From positions 930,001 through 994,000 of the forward strand of contig CAIKMD010000002.1 in assembly GCA_903828515.1 (NCBI GenBank): 64,000 nt of DNA, given 5' to 3'. The notes beneath the pieces were generated by a model that saw only the letters and a list, made by a program, of their open reading frames with translations, was not told the DNA's origin and did not search any database. Source of the stretch: an uncultured Rhodospirillales bacterium. GTDB taxonomy: Bacteria > Pseudomonadota > Alphaproteobacteria > ATCC43930 > CGMCC-115725. Positions 41,622-50,973 of the stretch are shown piece after piece (positions within the stretch are counted from its first letter, which is position 1; each line of letters begins with the position of its first letter). Made by a program: the position numbers and the translations under genes.

Positions 41622-43853
41622 ATGAGACGACTGAAAGCCGCTATGACGCCGCGACAGATGTCGCGTGCCGGCGCTGTCGTTCGCTGGGCGCCGACCCTCG
41701 CCATTCTGGCGATCGGCGTCGCCATATCATTCGCCGCCTTCGACATCGCGCAACGCCTGGACGACACACACGTGCGCGGCGTTCTGGAGCTGCGCGCCGA
41801 ATGGCGGGTGCAGGACTTTGAGCGTAAGCTCGGCGCAATCGCCGAGGACGCGGAAGCCATGGCGGTTTATGTCGCGGTCGAGCGGAACGCCGCGATCGAC
41901 AATATCCGCCGCCTCGCCCATCTTCTCCACGATCCGAAAGATTCGAACAGCGCGCTGATCTGGGCGCCGCTGGTCAAGGCGGAAGACCGCGACGCCTTTG
42001 TCGCCACGGCGCGCAAGGAACTCGGTGCCGATTTCAACATCGGTGAGCGCTCGCCGGATGGCCGTTTCATTGCGGCGAGCCCGCGTGCGGAATATCTGCC
42101 GCTCCTGGTCGAGATGAATTACGACGGCGACCCGGCGCCCTCGGGGTTTGATCTCATGTCGCTTCCCGAGCGCCGCATCCGCATCGAGCGAGCGCGCGAC
42201 GAAGGCCGGCCGATCGCAACACCGGCCGTCAGCGTCTTCTCGGCCTCCGGACCGGCGCTCGGCTTTCTGGCATTCTGGCCGGTCTATGACACGGACGATG
42301 TGCCCGCGACCGTCGAAGCGCGGCGCAGCGCCTTTCGCGGCATGGCGGTCGCCCGGTACCGTTTCGATCGGTTGCTGCCCGGTCTGATCGGCAACACGCC
42401 GCCACTCTTCGAGCGTATCGACATCCTGATCGACGGCGGCCGCGACGCTCCCGCCGCGCAACACGTCGCCACCTTCGATCCGACAACCGGAAAATTCGTC
42501 GTCGGGTCAGACGCCGCACCACCGGAACAAGGCGAGGTCACGCTCGATCGCGAATTCGACGTCCTCGGCCGGCATTGGACGATGCTGTTTCATTTCCCAT
42601 CGGCTTTCGTCGCTGCTCAGCGCCCGGTCACGCCTTGGGCATGGCTCGTCTTCGGCTTCCTGCTGACCGGTCTCCTCGCCGCTTACGTCGAGCGCGAACG
42701 GTCGCGGCGGCGCGCGACGGAAGGTATCGTATCCGACCGCACGCGCGACCTGACGGCGGCGAATACATCGCTCAACCGCGAGATCGAGGTGCGGCGCCAA
42801 ACCGAGACCACGTTGCGCGAAAGCGAAGAAAGATTCCGCCGCATCTTCGACGAAAGTCCGATGGGGATCGTCCTCGCCACACCGGATGACTCCCGGATCG
42901 TGCAGGCCAATCGCGCCTTCGCCGTCATGCTCGGTTACGAACCCGCGGAACTCGTCGGCCGAGCCATCGACGACCTGCTCCATCCCGACGAACTCCGCGT
43001 CGCCGCCGCGCAGGCAACGCACGCCGCGCGCCAATGGCGCAACTTCGAACGGCGATACGTCACAAAGTCCGGCAAGACCGCTTGGGCCCGCGTCGGGGCG
43101 ACATTGCTCGCGGGATCGGACGGACGACCATCCCTCGCGCTCGGTATCACCGAAGATATCACCCAACGCCGGCTGACCGAGCAGCAACTCGTGCAGGCAC
43201 AAAAAATGGAGGCCATCGGCAACCTCACCGGCGGCATGGCGCACGACTTCAATAACCTGTTGGGCATCATCGTCGGCAACCTGGATCTTGCCCAGCCCTA
43301 CCTCAAAGCGGTTCCCGAGGTCGACGAGTTCGTGAACGAAGCTCTCGACGCGGCCCTGCGAGGGGCCGAGCTGACGCGCAGCCTCCTCGCTTTCGCCCGC
43401 CAGCAACCGCTCCAACCGATGCGCGTCGAGATCAACAATTTGGTCGCCGGCATGGTCAAACTGCTCGGCCGCACCTTGGGCGAAAACATTGAAATCTCGC
43501 TCGACCTCGCCGCCGACACCTGGCCCGTCGTCGCCGATCCGGCGCAACTCGAGGCCAGCATCGCCAACCTCGCGACCAATGCACGCGACGCCATGCCCAA
43601 GGGCGGCCGCCTGATGATCGCGACCGGCAACCGCCGGCTCGACGACGATTACGCCGCTTCCCATCCCGACGTCATTCCCGGCGACTACGCGACGATCGAA
43701 GTCAGCGATACGGGAACCGGCATGACGTCCGACATATTGGAACGGGTGTTCGAGCCCTTTTTTACGACGAAGGACCGCGACAAAGGCACCGGCCTCGGCC
43801 TCAGCATGATCTTTGGCTTCATGAAGCAATCCGGCGGCCACATCAACATTTAA
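41622..43853 (+). CDS. CHASE-PAS sensor histidine kinase truncated by an in-frame stop
   Basis: A 743-aa product. TM1 is at residues 25-45, a CHASE sensor at about 60-290, TM2 near 328-350, then a PAS domain (about 395-505) and the kinase core with His541 in GGMAHDFNN. The ATPase domain has NLATNARDAM and GTGLGLSMIFGF. It ends HINI-TAA at 43851. The paralogue at 32311 continues there with a Tyr codon into SELKVGTTFRLYLPR and a receiver. Here the same frame continues after the stop with SEFGAGTTFRLYLPR and a receiver to 44324. So a Tyr codon has become TAA, removing the last ATPase strand and the receiver. Confidence 0.85.
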   Translation: MRRLKAAMTPRQMSRAGAVVRWAPTLAILAIGVAISFAAFDIAQRLDDTHVRGVLELRAEWRVQDFERKLGAIAEDAEAMAVYVAVERNAAIDNIRRLAHLLHDPKDSNSALIWAPLVKAEDRDAFVATARKELGADFNIGERSPDGRFIAASPRAEYLPLLVEMNYDGDPAPSGFDLMSLPERRIRIERARDEGRPIATPAVSVFSASGPALGFLAFWPVYDTDDVPATVEARRSAFRGMAVARYRFDRLLPGLIGNTPPLFERIDILIDGGRDAPAAQHVATFDPTTGKFVVGSDAAPPEQGEVTLDREFDVLGRHWTMLFHFPSAFVAAQRPVTPWAWLVFGFLLTGLLAAYVERERSRRRATEGIVSDRTRDLTAANTSLNREIEVRRQTETTLRESEERFRRIFDESPMGIVLATPDDSRIVQANRAFAVMLGYEPAELVGRAIDDLLHPDELRVAAAQATHAARQWRNFERRYVTKSGKTAWARVGATLLAGSDGRPSLALGITEDITQRRLTEQQLVQAQKMEAIGNLTGGMAHDFNNLLGIIVGNLDLAQPYLKAVPEVDEFVNEALDAALRGAELTRSLLAFARQQPLQPMRVEINNLVAGMVKLLGRTLGENIEISLDLAADTWPVVADPAQLEASIANLATNARDAMPKGGRLMIATGNRRLDDDYAASHPDVIPGDYATIEVSDTGTGMTSDILERVFEPFFTTKDRDKGTGLGLSMIFGFMKQSGGHINI

Positions 43854-43931
43854 AGCGAGTTCGGCGCCGGCACGACGTTTCGCCTCTATCTGCCGCGCGC
43901 GATCGGAAGTTCGGAAATCGCTGCCGAAAGC

Positions 43932-44324
43932 GTGGCCGTCGCGCTCGTGCGCGGCGGCGGCGAGACGATCCTGGTCGTCGAAGACAATATCGAGCTGCGC
44001 CGCGTGGTCGTGCGGCAGCTCAAGGGATTCGGTTACCAGGCAATCGAAGCCGAAGGCGCGGCGGTTGCGCTTGAGGTTCTGCGCAGCCGCAAGGTCGATC
44101 TCCTCTTCACCGACATCGTCATGCCCGGTCAGATCGATGGATTTGAGTTGGCGCGACAAGCCTTCGCCCTCTCGCCGACCATCAAGGTGGTTTTCACCTC
44201 CGGGTTCCCCGAGGCCAAGGTGAACGGACAATTCGGGCCGCTGGCAAAAGCGGTTCGGCTTTTGAGCAAGCCCTATCGCAAGGAGGAACTGGGCCGCACC
44301 CTGCGCGAAGTGCTGGACGGGTGA
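43932..44324 (+). CDS. Receiver domain separated from its kinase by a stop codon
   Basis: In the same frame as the upstream kinase, residues after the TAA at 43851 are intact: the last ATPase strand, a linker, then ETILVVEDN, the phospho-acceptor Asp (residue 61 of this segment, LLFTDIVMPG) and the switch Lys in LLSKPYRKEELG. The GTG at 43932 (or one a few codons on) could start a free 130-aa receiver, but no clear ribosome site is seen. It is most likely the C-terminal part of a broken hybrid kinase, unless the stop is read through or is a sequencing error. Confidence 0.6.
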   Translation: MAVALVRGGGETILVVEDNIELRRVVVRQLKGFGYQAIEAEGAAVALEVLRSRKVDLLFTDIVMPGQIDGFELARQAFALSPTIKVVFTSGFPEAKVNGQFGPLAKAVRLLSKPYRKEELGRTLREVLDG

Positions 44325-44333
44325 TCGGCGTCG

Positions 44334-44993
44334 TCAAACCGCGGATAGCGGCAGGAAGAGACGCTTGGCCGTCGCCCCGTAGCTTCGCGTCAACGCGGCA
44401 TCGATGCCGCCTGAAATAACCCCGCCGAAAACGGGCGCGAGCTTCGCCAGATTGACCGGCACCTTCGCGCCGGTCATCGAAAACACCCGGCAGGCGATCG
44501 CGAGATTGAGCTGCGTCAGGGAATCCCCCGAAAAGCGTTTGACGATCTCGTGCGCGACATGCGTGCCGAACTTGATCCCGAAATCCTTGGCGACGTCCGC
44601 CGCGCGCGAGCCGCACAGACAGGCCAGCGCGAGCGTGCGGACCGGTTTGCTGTGAATGTCGTGCCCCCTGATCTGGGCAATCGCGGCGATCATGCGGAGC
44701 TGAATGTAGGTGACGCTGGCGATGCTCGCCGGGAGCGTGACCGGCAGGCTGATCGCGCCGCCGAAATTGCTGACGAACCCGGCCGTGCCGGCTTTCGCCA
44801 TTTGCCACTTGATCAGGGCATCGACGGCGCCCTCGCCGGTGAGATAACGGCGCTGGTAATTCGTCGCGAGATCGCCCGCGCTATCGAGCGCGGGAACGCC
44901 ATTCACCGCGCGGCCGTAGAGCCACTCCAGTCCCTGCAGCAAAGAGCCGAGGACCTTGGAATCCGGCGTCGCATTCGACCCTGACCATTTCAT
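44334..44993 (-). CDS. EcsC-family protein
   Basis: A 219-aa protein with the EcsC pattern: a charged N-terminus, then 'AGTAGFVSNFGGAISLPVTLPASIASVTYIQLRMIAAIAQIRGHD' (about residues 70-115) with two amphipathic or membrane-associated helices, and 'GAKVPVNLAKLAPVFGGVISGGIDAALTRSYGATAKR' at the C-terminus. The family is named after a Bacillus ABC-associated protein; its molecular role is unknown. It converges on the receiver segment at 44324. Confidence 0.82.
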   Translation of the reverse strand: MKWSGSNATPDSKVLGSLLQGLEWLYGRAVNGVPALDSAGDLATNYQRRYLTGEGAVDALIKWQMAKAGTAGFVSNFGGAISLPVTLPASIASVTYIQLRMIAAIAQIRGHDIHSKPVRTLALACLCGSRAADVAKDFGIKFGTHVAHEIVKRFSGDSLTQLNLAIACRVFSMTGAKVPVNLAKLAPVFGGVISGGIDAALTRSYGATAKRLFLPLSAV

Positions 44994-45042
44994 CGATGAA
45001 GGCTCCTCAGCTCAGGCTACCGCGGAGCGAGCTTAGCACGTC

Positions 45043-46296
45043 TTACGCGGCAACGCGCATCGGCGCCTTGTGACAGGCGCCGTCTTTCATGATCATCAGC
45101 AGCCGCGCGCGATCCTGCAGCAACGTGATGTCCTGGGTCGGATCGCCGTCGACCAACAACAGATCGGCGAGATAGGATTCCTTCACGAGGCCCAGCTCGT
45201 CGCCCATCCCCATGATCTCGCCGCCCCATTTGGTCGCCGACATCAACGCCTCTTGCGGCGTATAGCCGAACACATCGACGAACAGCGCGAGGTCGCGCGC
45301 GTTGCGCCCGATCGGATTATGCGGGAAGCCGTAATCGCCGCCCGGCAACACCCGCACGCCGCGCCGGCGCAATTCGGGCACGAGGCGGCTTTGCAGTTCG
45401 AGAATCTTGTGCCCGCGTTCGACCAGGGGCTTGGGCAAATTGAACGACGGATCGGCGTTGATCGCGGCGACCGCGAGACCGACCGCCGGCGCCACGAAAA
45501 TCTCGTCCTTCTTCGCCTCGAGCATGTCGAGCGCCTCGTCGTCGGCATAGGAGCAATGATAGAGAACGCGAAACCCATGACGCACGCCGAGCTTCACCGC
45601 CGCGGCCGCCTGGGCATGACAGGCGAGCCAGATCCCGGACTCGCGCGCCTGCGCGCCCGCCGCCGCGACTTCGTCTTCGTCATAGGCGAGTTCCTGTGAA
45701 CCGCCCGGCGTGAAATTATCGTCGCCCGACAACAGCAGCTTGACGCTGTCGATGCCGATATCGGCACAGCCTTTGATATAGGCGCGCATCGCCGCCGCGC
45801 CGCGCGCATGACCTTCGTCATGGGTTTGCGGCACGCCAAACACATTGCCCGGCGCGCGCTCGATCGACGACGCCTTCAAACGCGGCCCCGGCAGCCAGCC
45901 GCCGGCGATCTCGTCGCGCAGCGCGACCTCGAACCGCGTGCCGAGCGAGCCGGCGGAATAGGCGCTGGTGAAGCCATGATCGAGGGTGACCCGCGCGTTG
46001 CGCGCCGTGATCAACAGATGCTCTTCGACCGGCAGCGACATCGCGTTGATGACGCGATCGACCGAGGACGGCCACGACAGATGCGCATGCGCCTCGACCA
46101 GGCCGGGCATGAGCGTGACGCCCCTGCCCGCGCCGAGCGTCGCGCCATCGACGATCGCAGCTCCCGCTCGATCCAGCCGCGCCTCACCCGACGCGACGCC
46201 GACGATCCGATTACCCTCGACCGCAACCTCGCCGCGATAGGGCAAGCGCCCGGTACCGTCGAAGATCGCGATGTTGGTGAAGAGGGTGCGTGCCAT
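45043..46296 (-). CDS. Metal-dependent amidohydrolase (imidazolonepropionase/prolidase-like)
   Basis: A 417-aa amidohydrolase-superfamily enzyme. The composite beta-sandwich start is MARTLFTNIAIFDGTGRLPYRGEVAVEGNRIV; metal motif VEAHAHL (HxH, near residue 75), a second His in WLACHAQAAAA (about 230), another in RVLYHCSYAD, and an Asp in GGDYGFPHNP near 330. The family hydrolyses cyclic amides, dipeptides or organophosphates. ATG 46296 follows GGAGGCTCC; a longer upstream frame is less plausible. It may belong to the catabolic block downstream (46396-53309), as it is on the same strand 99 bp away. Confidence 0.87.
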   Translation of the reverse strand: MARTLFTNIAIFDGTGRLPYRGEVAVEGNRIVGVASGEARLDRAGAAIVDGATLGAGRGVTLMPGLVEAHAHLSWPSSVDRVINAMSLPVEEHLLITARNARVTLDHGFTSAYSAGSLGTRFEVALRDEIAGGWLPGPRLKASSIERAPGNVFGVPQTHDEGHARGAAAMRAYIKGCADIGIDSVKLLLSGDDNFTPGGSQELAYDEDEVAAAGAQARESGIWLACHAQAAAAVKLGVRHGFRVLYHCSYADDEALDMLEAKKDEIFVAPAVGLAVAAINADPSFNLPKPLVERGHKILELQSRLVPELRRRGVRVLPGGDYGFPHNPIGRNARDLALFVDVFGYTPQEALMSATKWGGEIMGMGDELGLVKESYLADLLLVDGDPTQDITLLQDRARLLMIMKDGACHKAPMRVAA

Positions 46297-46395
46297 AGGA
46301 GCCTCCCGGATGTCGGCTTTGGAGGCAGGATAGCGCGAATAAGGGTCGAGGGCATCCGCCATGGCGGCTCGATCATGTGCCCTCGAACGGCCCGC

Positions 46396-47439
46396 TCAAA
46401 GAGACGTGAGCCCCGGCATCAACTGAAACGCATTTTGTCGCCAGATCGCGGTCAACTCGGCTTCGGAGAAACCGCAAGTGGCGAGGCCGTCCACATGAGC
46501 TTTGGCGGTCGTAAACGGGAAATCGGTTCCGAACAACACTTGCGACACGGGGACGAATTGCGTGAGGGCACTCATCGTGATCGGGCTTGCCGCCGCGGCA
46601 CAGTCGTAATACTGGCGTTTCAGATGAGGAAAAACGCCGTCGGCCGGCTGGCCCCCGGCCGTCTTCGTGTTTCGGCATTGTGCCTCGAGGCGCCAGATCA
46701 GATACGGCAACGTGCCGCCGCCATGCGAGAAGATGAAGCGAATGTCGGGACACGCCTTCATCGTGCCGAAGAAGGCCAGGCTTGTGATCGCCCGCGTCGT
46801 ATCGGTACCGAATTCGATGATCGCATCGGGGATGCCGGGTATGAGATCGGCGCAACAATCCGCGACCGTCGGATGGGTGTAAACCACCGCTTTGCGGCGA
46901 TTCAATTCCTGCATCACCGGCAAGAAAGCGGGGTCGCCAAGCCACTTATTGCCATAGCTCGTCATGACCGAGACCCCGTCGCATTTCAAGACATCGAGGC
47001 CGTACTCGATTTCTTTCAATGATGCGTCGATGTCCGGCAGGGGAAGGCAGGCAAATCGGCCGTAACGGCCTTTGTGATCCTGCGCCATGCGCGCCGCATA
47101 ATCGTTGCACTCCCGTGCCAGCCGCACGGCTCGCGCATCGTCGCCTGCCCAAACGGTGATCGCCGACAACACAGCGATCGAGACACCGGCCCGATCCATG
47201 TCTTCGAGGGATTTTTGCGGCGACCAGTCGAAGTAGGTCTTGTTCGGCCGAGACCGAAGTTTCGTATCGGCCACATAGACCGGCGGCGCAATGTGGTGAT
47301 GAACATCGATGATGGCAGACCGCTGAGTCTTTCCGCCGACCTCATCCGAGGCGATCTTCGTTGCCATGACCTGGTTCACCGTATGATCGAAATTGGCTCG
47401 CCGCTCTGCGAAGCGCGTCGTCGAATGATATCGCGTCAT
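46396..47439 (-). CDS. ACMSD-like amidohydrolase (decarboxylase)
   Basis: A 347-aa TIM-barrel protein. Metal ligands: HxH in IIDVHHHIAPP (about residue 46), His in VVYTHPTVAD (about 200), His in FSHGGGTLPYL (about 255), Asp in VLFGTDFPF (about 310). This HxH form is the ACMSD type, distinct from the Glu-type copy at 13590. It removes a carboxylate from an aromatic-derived acid. Two starts are possible: 47439, or 47367 (MATKIAS...); neither has a strong ribosome site, and the longer one leaves 21 bp to the preceding monooxygenase gene. Confidence 0.87.
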   Translation of the reverse strand: MTRYHSTTRFAERRANFDHTVNQVMATKIASDEVGGKTQRSAIIDVHHHIAPPVYVADTKLRSRPNKTYFDWSPQKSLEDMDRAGVSIAVLSAITVWAGDDARAVRLARECNDYAARMAQDHKGRYGRFACLPLPDIDASLKEIEYGLDVLKCDGVSVMTSYGNKWLGDPAFLPVMQELNRRKAVVYTHPTVADCCADLIPGIPDAIIEFGTDTTRAITSLAFFGTMKACPDIRFIFSHGGGTLPYLIWRLEAQCRNTKTAGGQPADGVFPHLKRQYYDCAAAASPITMSALTQFVPVSQVLFGTDFPFTTAKAHVDGLATCGFSEAELTAIWRQNAFQLMPGLTSL

Positions 47440-47460
47440 CCGACGGTTTGTCAGTAGTCG

Positions 47461-48678
47461 CTACTGGATCGCTTCGGCTTCCCGCAGGCTATCGATGAGC
47501 GAGCTGCGCAGCAGGAATTCGCGCGCCAGCTTTGGATCCTCGGCGGTCCGCCGCAGTTGATCGAGACTGCGCCGGCGGTTCTCTGGGTCCTTCTCGGCCA
47601 GCATCTTCTTGTTGCGGATGGTCTGCGCCTGCGTATGCGTGATCGCGACGTGGCGACGCTGGCGTTCGTAGCGGTCGAGCACCGAATCGTCGGTTTCCTT
47701 GCGTAAAATCCCCACCAGCTTGTCGGCGAGATTCATCGCGTCGTGGATGCCGCTATTCATCCCCATCGCGCCGATCGGCGAATTCACATGACCGCTGTCG
47801 CCGCAGAGGATCGCCCGGCCGCCGCGGAATTTTTTCGCCACGCGCTGATGCACGGTATAGAGGTTCGATCCGAGGATTTCGAACGGCATCCCCATGGGTA
47901 AAAAGCGCCGCATGTAGTCCGTCAGCGATGCAAGACTGACGACTTCCGCCTCGTCGGCCTCTTCCGCGACCGGGAAATGAACCCGCCAACGATCGGGCGG
48001 GCCTTTCCAGTGAAACAGGTTCGACCATTCGACCGGATCGGAAATGTAATTTCGCTCGGCATAGCCGAGGCTGCGGAAGTCACATGCGACCTCGATGTTG
48101 AGGGTTCGATCGGAATAGGTGAACCCCTCGAACTCGATATCGAGTTCCTTGCGGATGATGCTGCGCGCGCCCTCGCCGCTGACGATATAGTCGCCGGACA
48201 CCTTGAATTCCTCGCCGTCCTTGCCCGTCACGGTCGCGGTGACGCCATTCGCGTCCTGGGTAAAACCCTCGAAGGTCGATTGAAGATAGAGGTCGATCAG
48301 CTCGTGTTCCTTGGCGACCGCCAAAGCCTCTTCCACGACCTTGATGCGCTCGCACTGCAGGACATAAGGAAAGGGCGTGTCGTTTTTCAGCACCGCGTGA
48401 TCGAACGATGCGACCAATTCGTGTTCGGGTCGATCCCAGTAATGGAACACCGGGGCGATGATGCCGCGTGCCTCGAGCCTTTTATACAGTCCGATCCGGT
48501 CATACATCTCGAGCGTCGCCGGATGGTTGGTCCCGGCGCGCGGAATCTGCTCGAGGAAATTATCCTCGCCCAGTTGCTCGACCAGGCTGACCCTGATGCC
48601 TGCCTGAGCAAGCGCAAGCGACAGGCAGAGGCCGACAGGGCCCGCCCCGATGACGACGATACGCCCGTCCTGGTTCAT
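47461..48678 (-). CDS. FAD-dependent aromatic monooxygenase (PheA/TfdB group)
   Basis: A 405-aa class A flavoprotein monooxygenase: VVIGAGPVGLCLSLALAQAG at residues 8-27, the DG-type region YIVSGEGARSIIRKEL (about 165; the usual DG is EG), and ILCGDSGHVNSPIGAMGMNSGIHDAMNL (about 290). It would hydroxylate a phenolic substrate with NAD(P)H. Likely operon with VOC (48685) 6 bp upstream and the ACMSD-like enzyme 21 bp downstream. Probable order of action is hydroxylation, ring cleavage and decarboxylation, but the substrate is not known. Confidence 0.88.
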   Translation of the reverse strand: MNQDGRIVVIGAGPVGLCLSLALAQAGIRVSLVEQLGEDNFLEQIPRAGTNHPATLEMYDRIGLYKRLEARGIIAPVFHYWDRPEHELVASFDHAVLKNDTPFPYVLQCERIKVVEEALAVAKEHELIDLYLQSTFEGFTQDANGVTATVTGKDGEEFKVSGDYIVSGEGARSIIRKELDIEFEGFTYSDRTLNIEVACDFRSLGYAERNYISDPVEWSNLFHWKGPPDRWRVHFPVAEEADEAEVVSLASLTDYMRRFLPMGMPFEILGSNLYTVHQRVAKKFRGGRAILCGDSGHVNSPIGAMGMNSGIHDAMNLADKLVGILRKETDDSVLDRYERQRRHVAITHTQAQTIRNKKMLAEKDPENRRRSLDQLRRTAEDPKLAREFLLRSSLIDSLREAEAIQ

Positions 48679-48684
48679 CGTTGA

Positions 48685-49065
48685 TTACACCTCAGGCTGA
48701 ACATTTTTGGCTGCGCCGACCCAGCCGTTATGCGTCAGATCGAAGACGACGCCATTGATGTCCTTGTATTTCGCCTCATAGAACGAATTCGGCGAGGTCG
48801 GGCGGCCGGCAAGATAAGACCCGCCGGCATCGATCACCTGCTTTTCGGCGGCGTCCAGATCGTCGACCCACATCCCGAAATGAAGGATGCCGACCTTCTC
48901 GGTCGCTTCGTCCTGTTTCAGCAAGGCCACGTTGATCACGCCGTCGGACACGTAGAGGCCGCGCCGCGCCTTGCCGACGCGCTTCATGCCGAAAGCCTGC
49001 TCGAAGAAGACCGCGGCGGATTCCGGATCCGGAACCGCGATGGCGATATGACGCAATTTGGCCAT
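48685..49065 (-). CDS. VOC-family (glyoxalase/dioxygenase-fold) protein
   Basis: A 126-aa single VOC module: MAKLRHIAIAVPDPESAAVFFEQAFG (metal His6), ILHFGMWVDDLDAAEKQVIDAGG (second His near 62) and DINGVVFDLTHNGW near the C-terminus. Glyoxalases and extradiol dioxygenases use a Glu at the last site; here an Asp or His is more likely. Between the monooxygenase and ABC genes it could be a ring-cleavage or isomerase step. The length is half that of usual extradiol dioxygenases, so a dimer is expected. Confidence 0.85.
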   Translation of the reverse strand: MAKLRHIAIAVPDPESAAVFFEQAFGMKRVGKARRGLYVSDGVINVALLKQDEATEKVGILHFGMWVDDLDAAEKQVIDAGGSYLAGRPTSPNSFYEAKYKDINGVVFDLTHNGWVGAAKNVQPEV

Positions 49066-49193
49066 GGTGATCGTTCCTTCGGTCGTGGCGTTTCCGAATG
49101 CGAAAATTACGGAGACGAACGCGCGTTCACAAGATTGATTTAGTCATTCATGGACGGCGCGAAATTCATGCGCGTCTGGCTTCTATGCCCGGC

Positions 49194-50969
49194 TTAGAAC
49201 TCCGTGCGCTGGATACGCTTGCTCACCGGCACCAGCACGATCGCCGCGAATATGATGCTCATGAGCGACAAAGCGGCAACCTGGTTCAACTTTCCGGCGG
49301 ACCAAAGTCCCCATATCAGCGTCGATACGACTTGCGTATTGGGGCCGGCCAGAAACAACGGCAGGGTCAACTCCTGATACGCGAGCAGCGCCAACCAGAC
49401 GCCCCCACTGAGCAACGTCGGCGCGAGAAGCGGCACATAGACCGATCGAAAGCGGTGAAACAGGCCAACCCCGGATGTCCGGGCCGCATCGTCCAGATCA
49501 TCATGAAGCTGTATCATCGCCGCGTTGACATACCGCGTCGCCAGCGGAATACCCGCGATGGCCTGGACGATGATCATCGACCAGATCGATTCGTACAAAA
49601 ACACGTATTGCGCGACGCTCAAAAACAGGAACGCGAATGCAACGGCGGCCTGCGCGTGCGGAACTCCCTGCGGCACGAAAGCCAATGCATCGACCAGGCC
49701 CCGAAGCCGCCAGCGAGACCGGACGACGATCCACGAAATGCCCAGCGCCAACGCAAGGTCGAGAATCGGAACCACGATCAGCACGTACAGCGAATTGCGC
49801 AGGGGGCCGGCGTCCAGGGCATCAAAAATGTTGCGATAGGCCGCGAGCGTCATGTCGCGAAATCCGGCCGCATCCACCGGTCGAAGGTAGTGACTGAACG
49901 ACACCCACAAAAGCACCAGGATCGGCAGAACGGCCTTGAGAAGGAAGACGATCACGACGCCAATGTCGACCGGCCATTTCAGCCTTCCCAAGTGAATATT
50001 GCGACGCTGATATCCGCGAGCGGTCACCACCGCGAACCGACGGGCTTGGGATAAAACACGACGATAGGCCACGATGAGCGCCAACGAGATGACGATCAGG
50101 ACGAGTCCGAACGCCGCCGCGGTGTTGTAGTTGGGAAGTCCGGATGTCGAGGTCTGGAGTTGCGTGATGTTGTACATCAACGTCGACAGCGTATTGAATT
50201 TCGCCGGACCTCCAATCACGGCCGGCACCTCGAACGTGGCCACGCACAGCACATACGTGAAAATGAAGGCACCGGCGAGGGCCGGCATGGCCAACGGTAT
50301 GTCGACATGCAGGAACACCCGCAAGCGGCGCACGCCGCTCATCGAAGCGGCTTCGCCTAATGTTGCGTCCATCGAACGGAACACGCCCAGCAACAGCAGG
50401 AAGGCAATGCCGGACACTTCCATGCCCTGAACGAAAGCCATGCCGAAGACGTTGTAAATGCTGAGAGGCCCATCCGCGACGTGAAAGAGGCCTTGTAACG
50501 GAACGTTGGCGATCCCCGTCCGCGGATTGAGCAGCAACACCCAGGACATCGCGCTGATATAGGGCGGAATCAACAGCGCCGACGCCATGACCGGAAAGAT
50601 CAGCCGTCGCGTCCGCGCATCGGTCCGGGCAGCGATGAACGCCATCACCGTACCAAGCGCCGTCGCAAAGACGCTCGAGATCGTGGCAAAGGCCAGTGTG
50701 TTGCGCGCCGCGACCAGGGTGCCCCGGCTGGTCCACGCATCTTGCATGATCGCCCAGGTGTAAGGCTCGTTATCCGTCAGCAAGCCCGGCTTGAAACTCA
50801 TGACGATCGTCAGCACCAGCGGCGCCAGGACGCCGATGGCGGCTGCCGACACGAACACGATGGCGATCAGCTTTGTCGCCAAGCTCAGGAAGCGATGTGC
50901 TTCAAGGTTGCTCTTGCCGGGCGATCCGACAGGCGGTTTGCCGATCGCCGTCTGCGTGCTCCCTGCCAA
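49194..50969 (-). CDS. ABC transporter permease, fused two-domain Fbp (ferric/organic) type
   Basis: A 591-aa inner-membrane protein made of two BPD permease halves, each with an EAA loop: 'EAASMSGVRRLRVFLHVDIPLAMPALAGAF' in the first half and 'DDAARTSGVGLFHRFRSVYVPLLAPTLLSGG' in the second. Twelve or so hydrophobic spans, the first at residues 30-55. This fused form is typical of FbpB/SfuB-type importers for ferric iron, though in this catabolic block an organic acid ligand is also possible. The apparent start is TTG at 50969, 4 bp after the ATPase stop; no strong ribosome site is visible, so the start is uncertain. Confidence 0.9.
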   Translation of the reverse strand: MAGSTQTAIGKPPVGSPGKSNLEAHRFLSLATKLIAIVFVSAAAIGVLAPLVLTIVMSFKPGLLTDNEPYTWAIMQDAWTSRGTLVAARNTLAFATISSVFATALGTVMAFIAARTDARTRRLIFPVMASALLIPPYISAMSWVLLLNPRTGIANVPLQGLFHVADGPLSIYNVFGMAFVQGMEVSGIAFLLLLGVFRSMDATLGEAASMSGVRRLRVFLHVDIPLAMPALAGAFIFTYVLCVATFEVPAVIGGPAKFNTLSTLMYNITQLQTSTSGLPNYNTAAAFGLVLIVISLALIVAYRRVLSQARRFAVVTARGYQRRNIHLGRLKWPVDIGVVIVFLLKAVLPILVLLWVSFSHYLRPVDAAGFRDMTLAAYRNIFDALDAGPLRNSLYVLIVVPILDLALALGISWIVVRSRWRLRGLVDALAFVPQGVPHAQAAVAFAFLFLSVAQYVFLYESIWSMIIVQAIAGIPLATRYVNAAMIQLHDDLDDAARTSGVGLFHRFRSVYVPLLAPTLLSGGVWLALLAYQELTLPLFLAGPNTQVVSTLIWGLWSAGKLNQVAALSLMSIIFAAIVLVPVSKRIQRTEF

Positions 50970-50973
50970 GGCT

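Noticed and set aside
42507-44231. A 574-codon minus-strand frame opposite the CHASE kinase and its receiver
   Set aside because: Antisense shadow with biased composition; the plus-strand kinase domains are clear.
49098-50054. A 318-codon plus-strand frame opposite the fused permease
   Set aside because: Antisense to a clear ABC permease; composition is His/Arg/Gln-rich and structureless.
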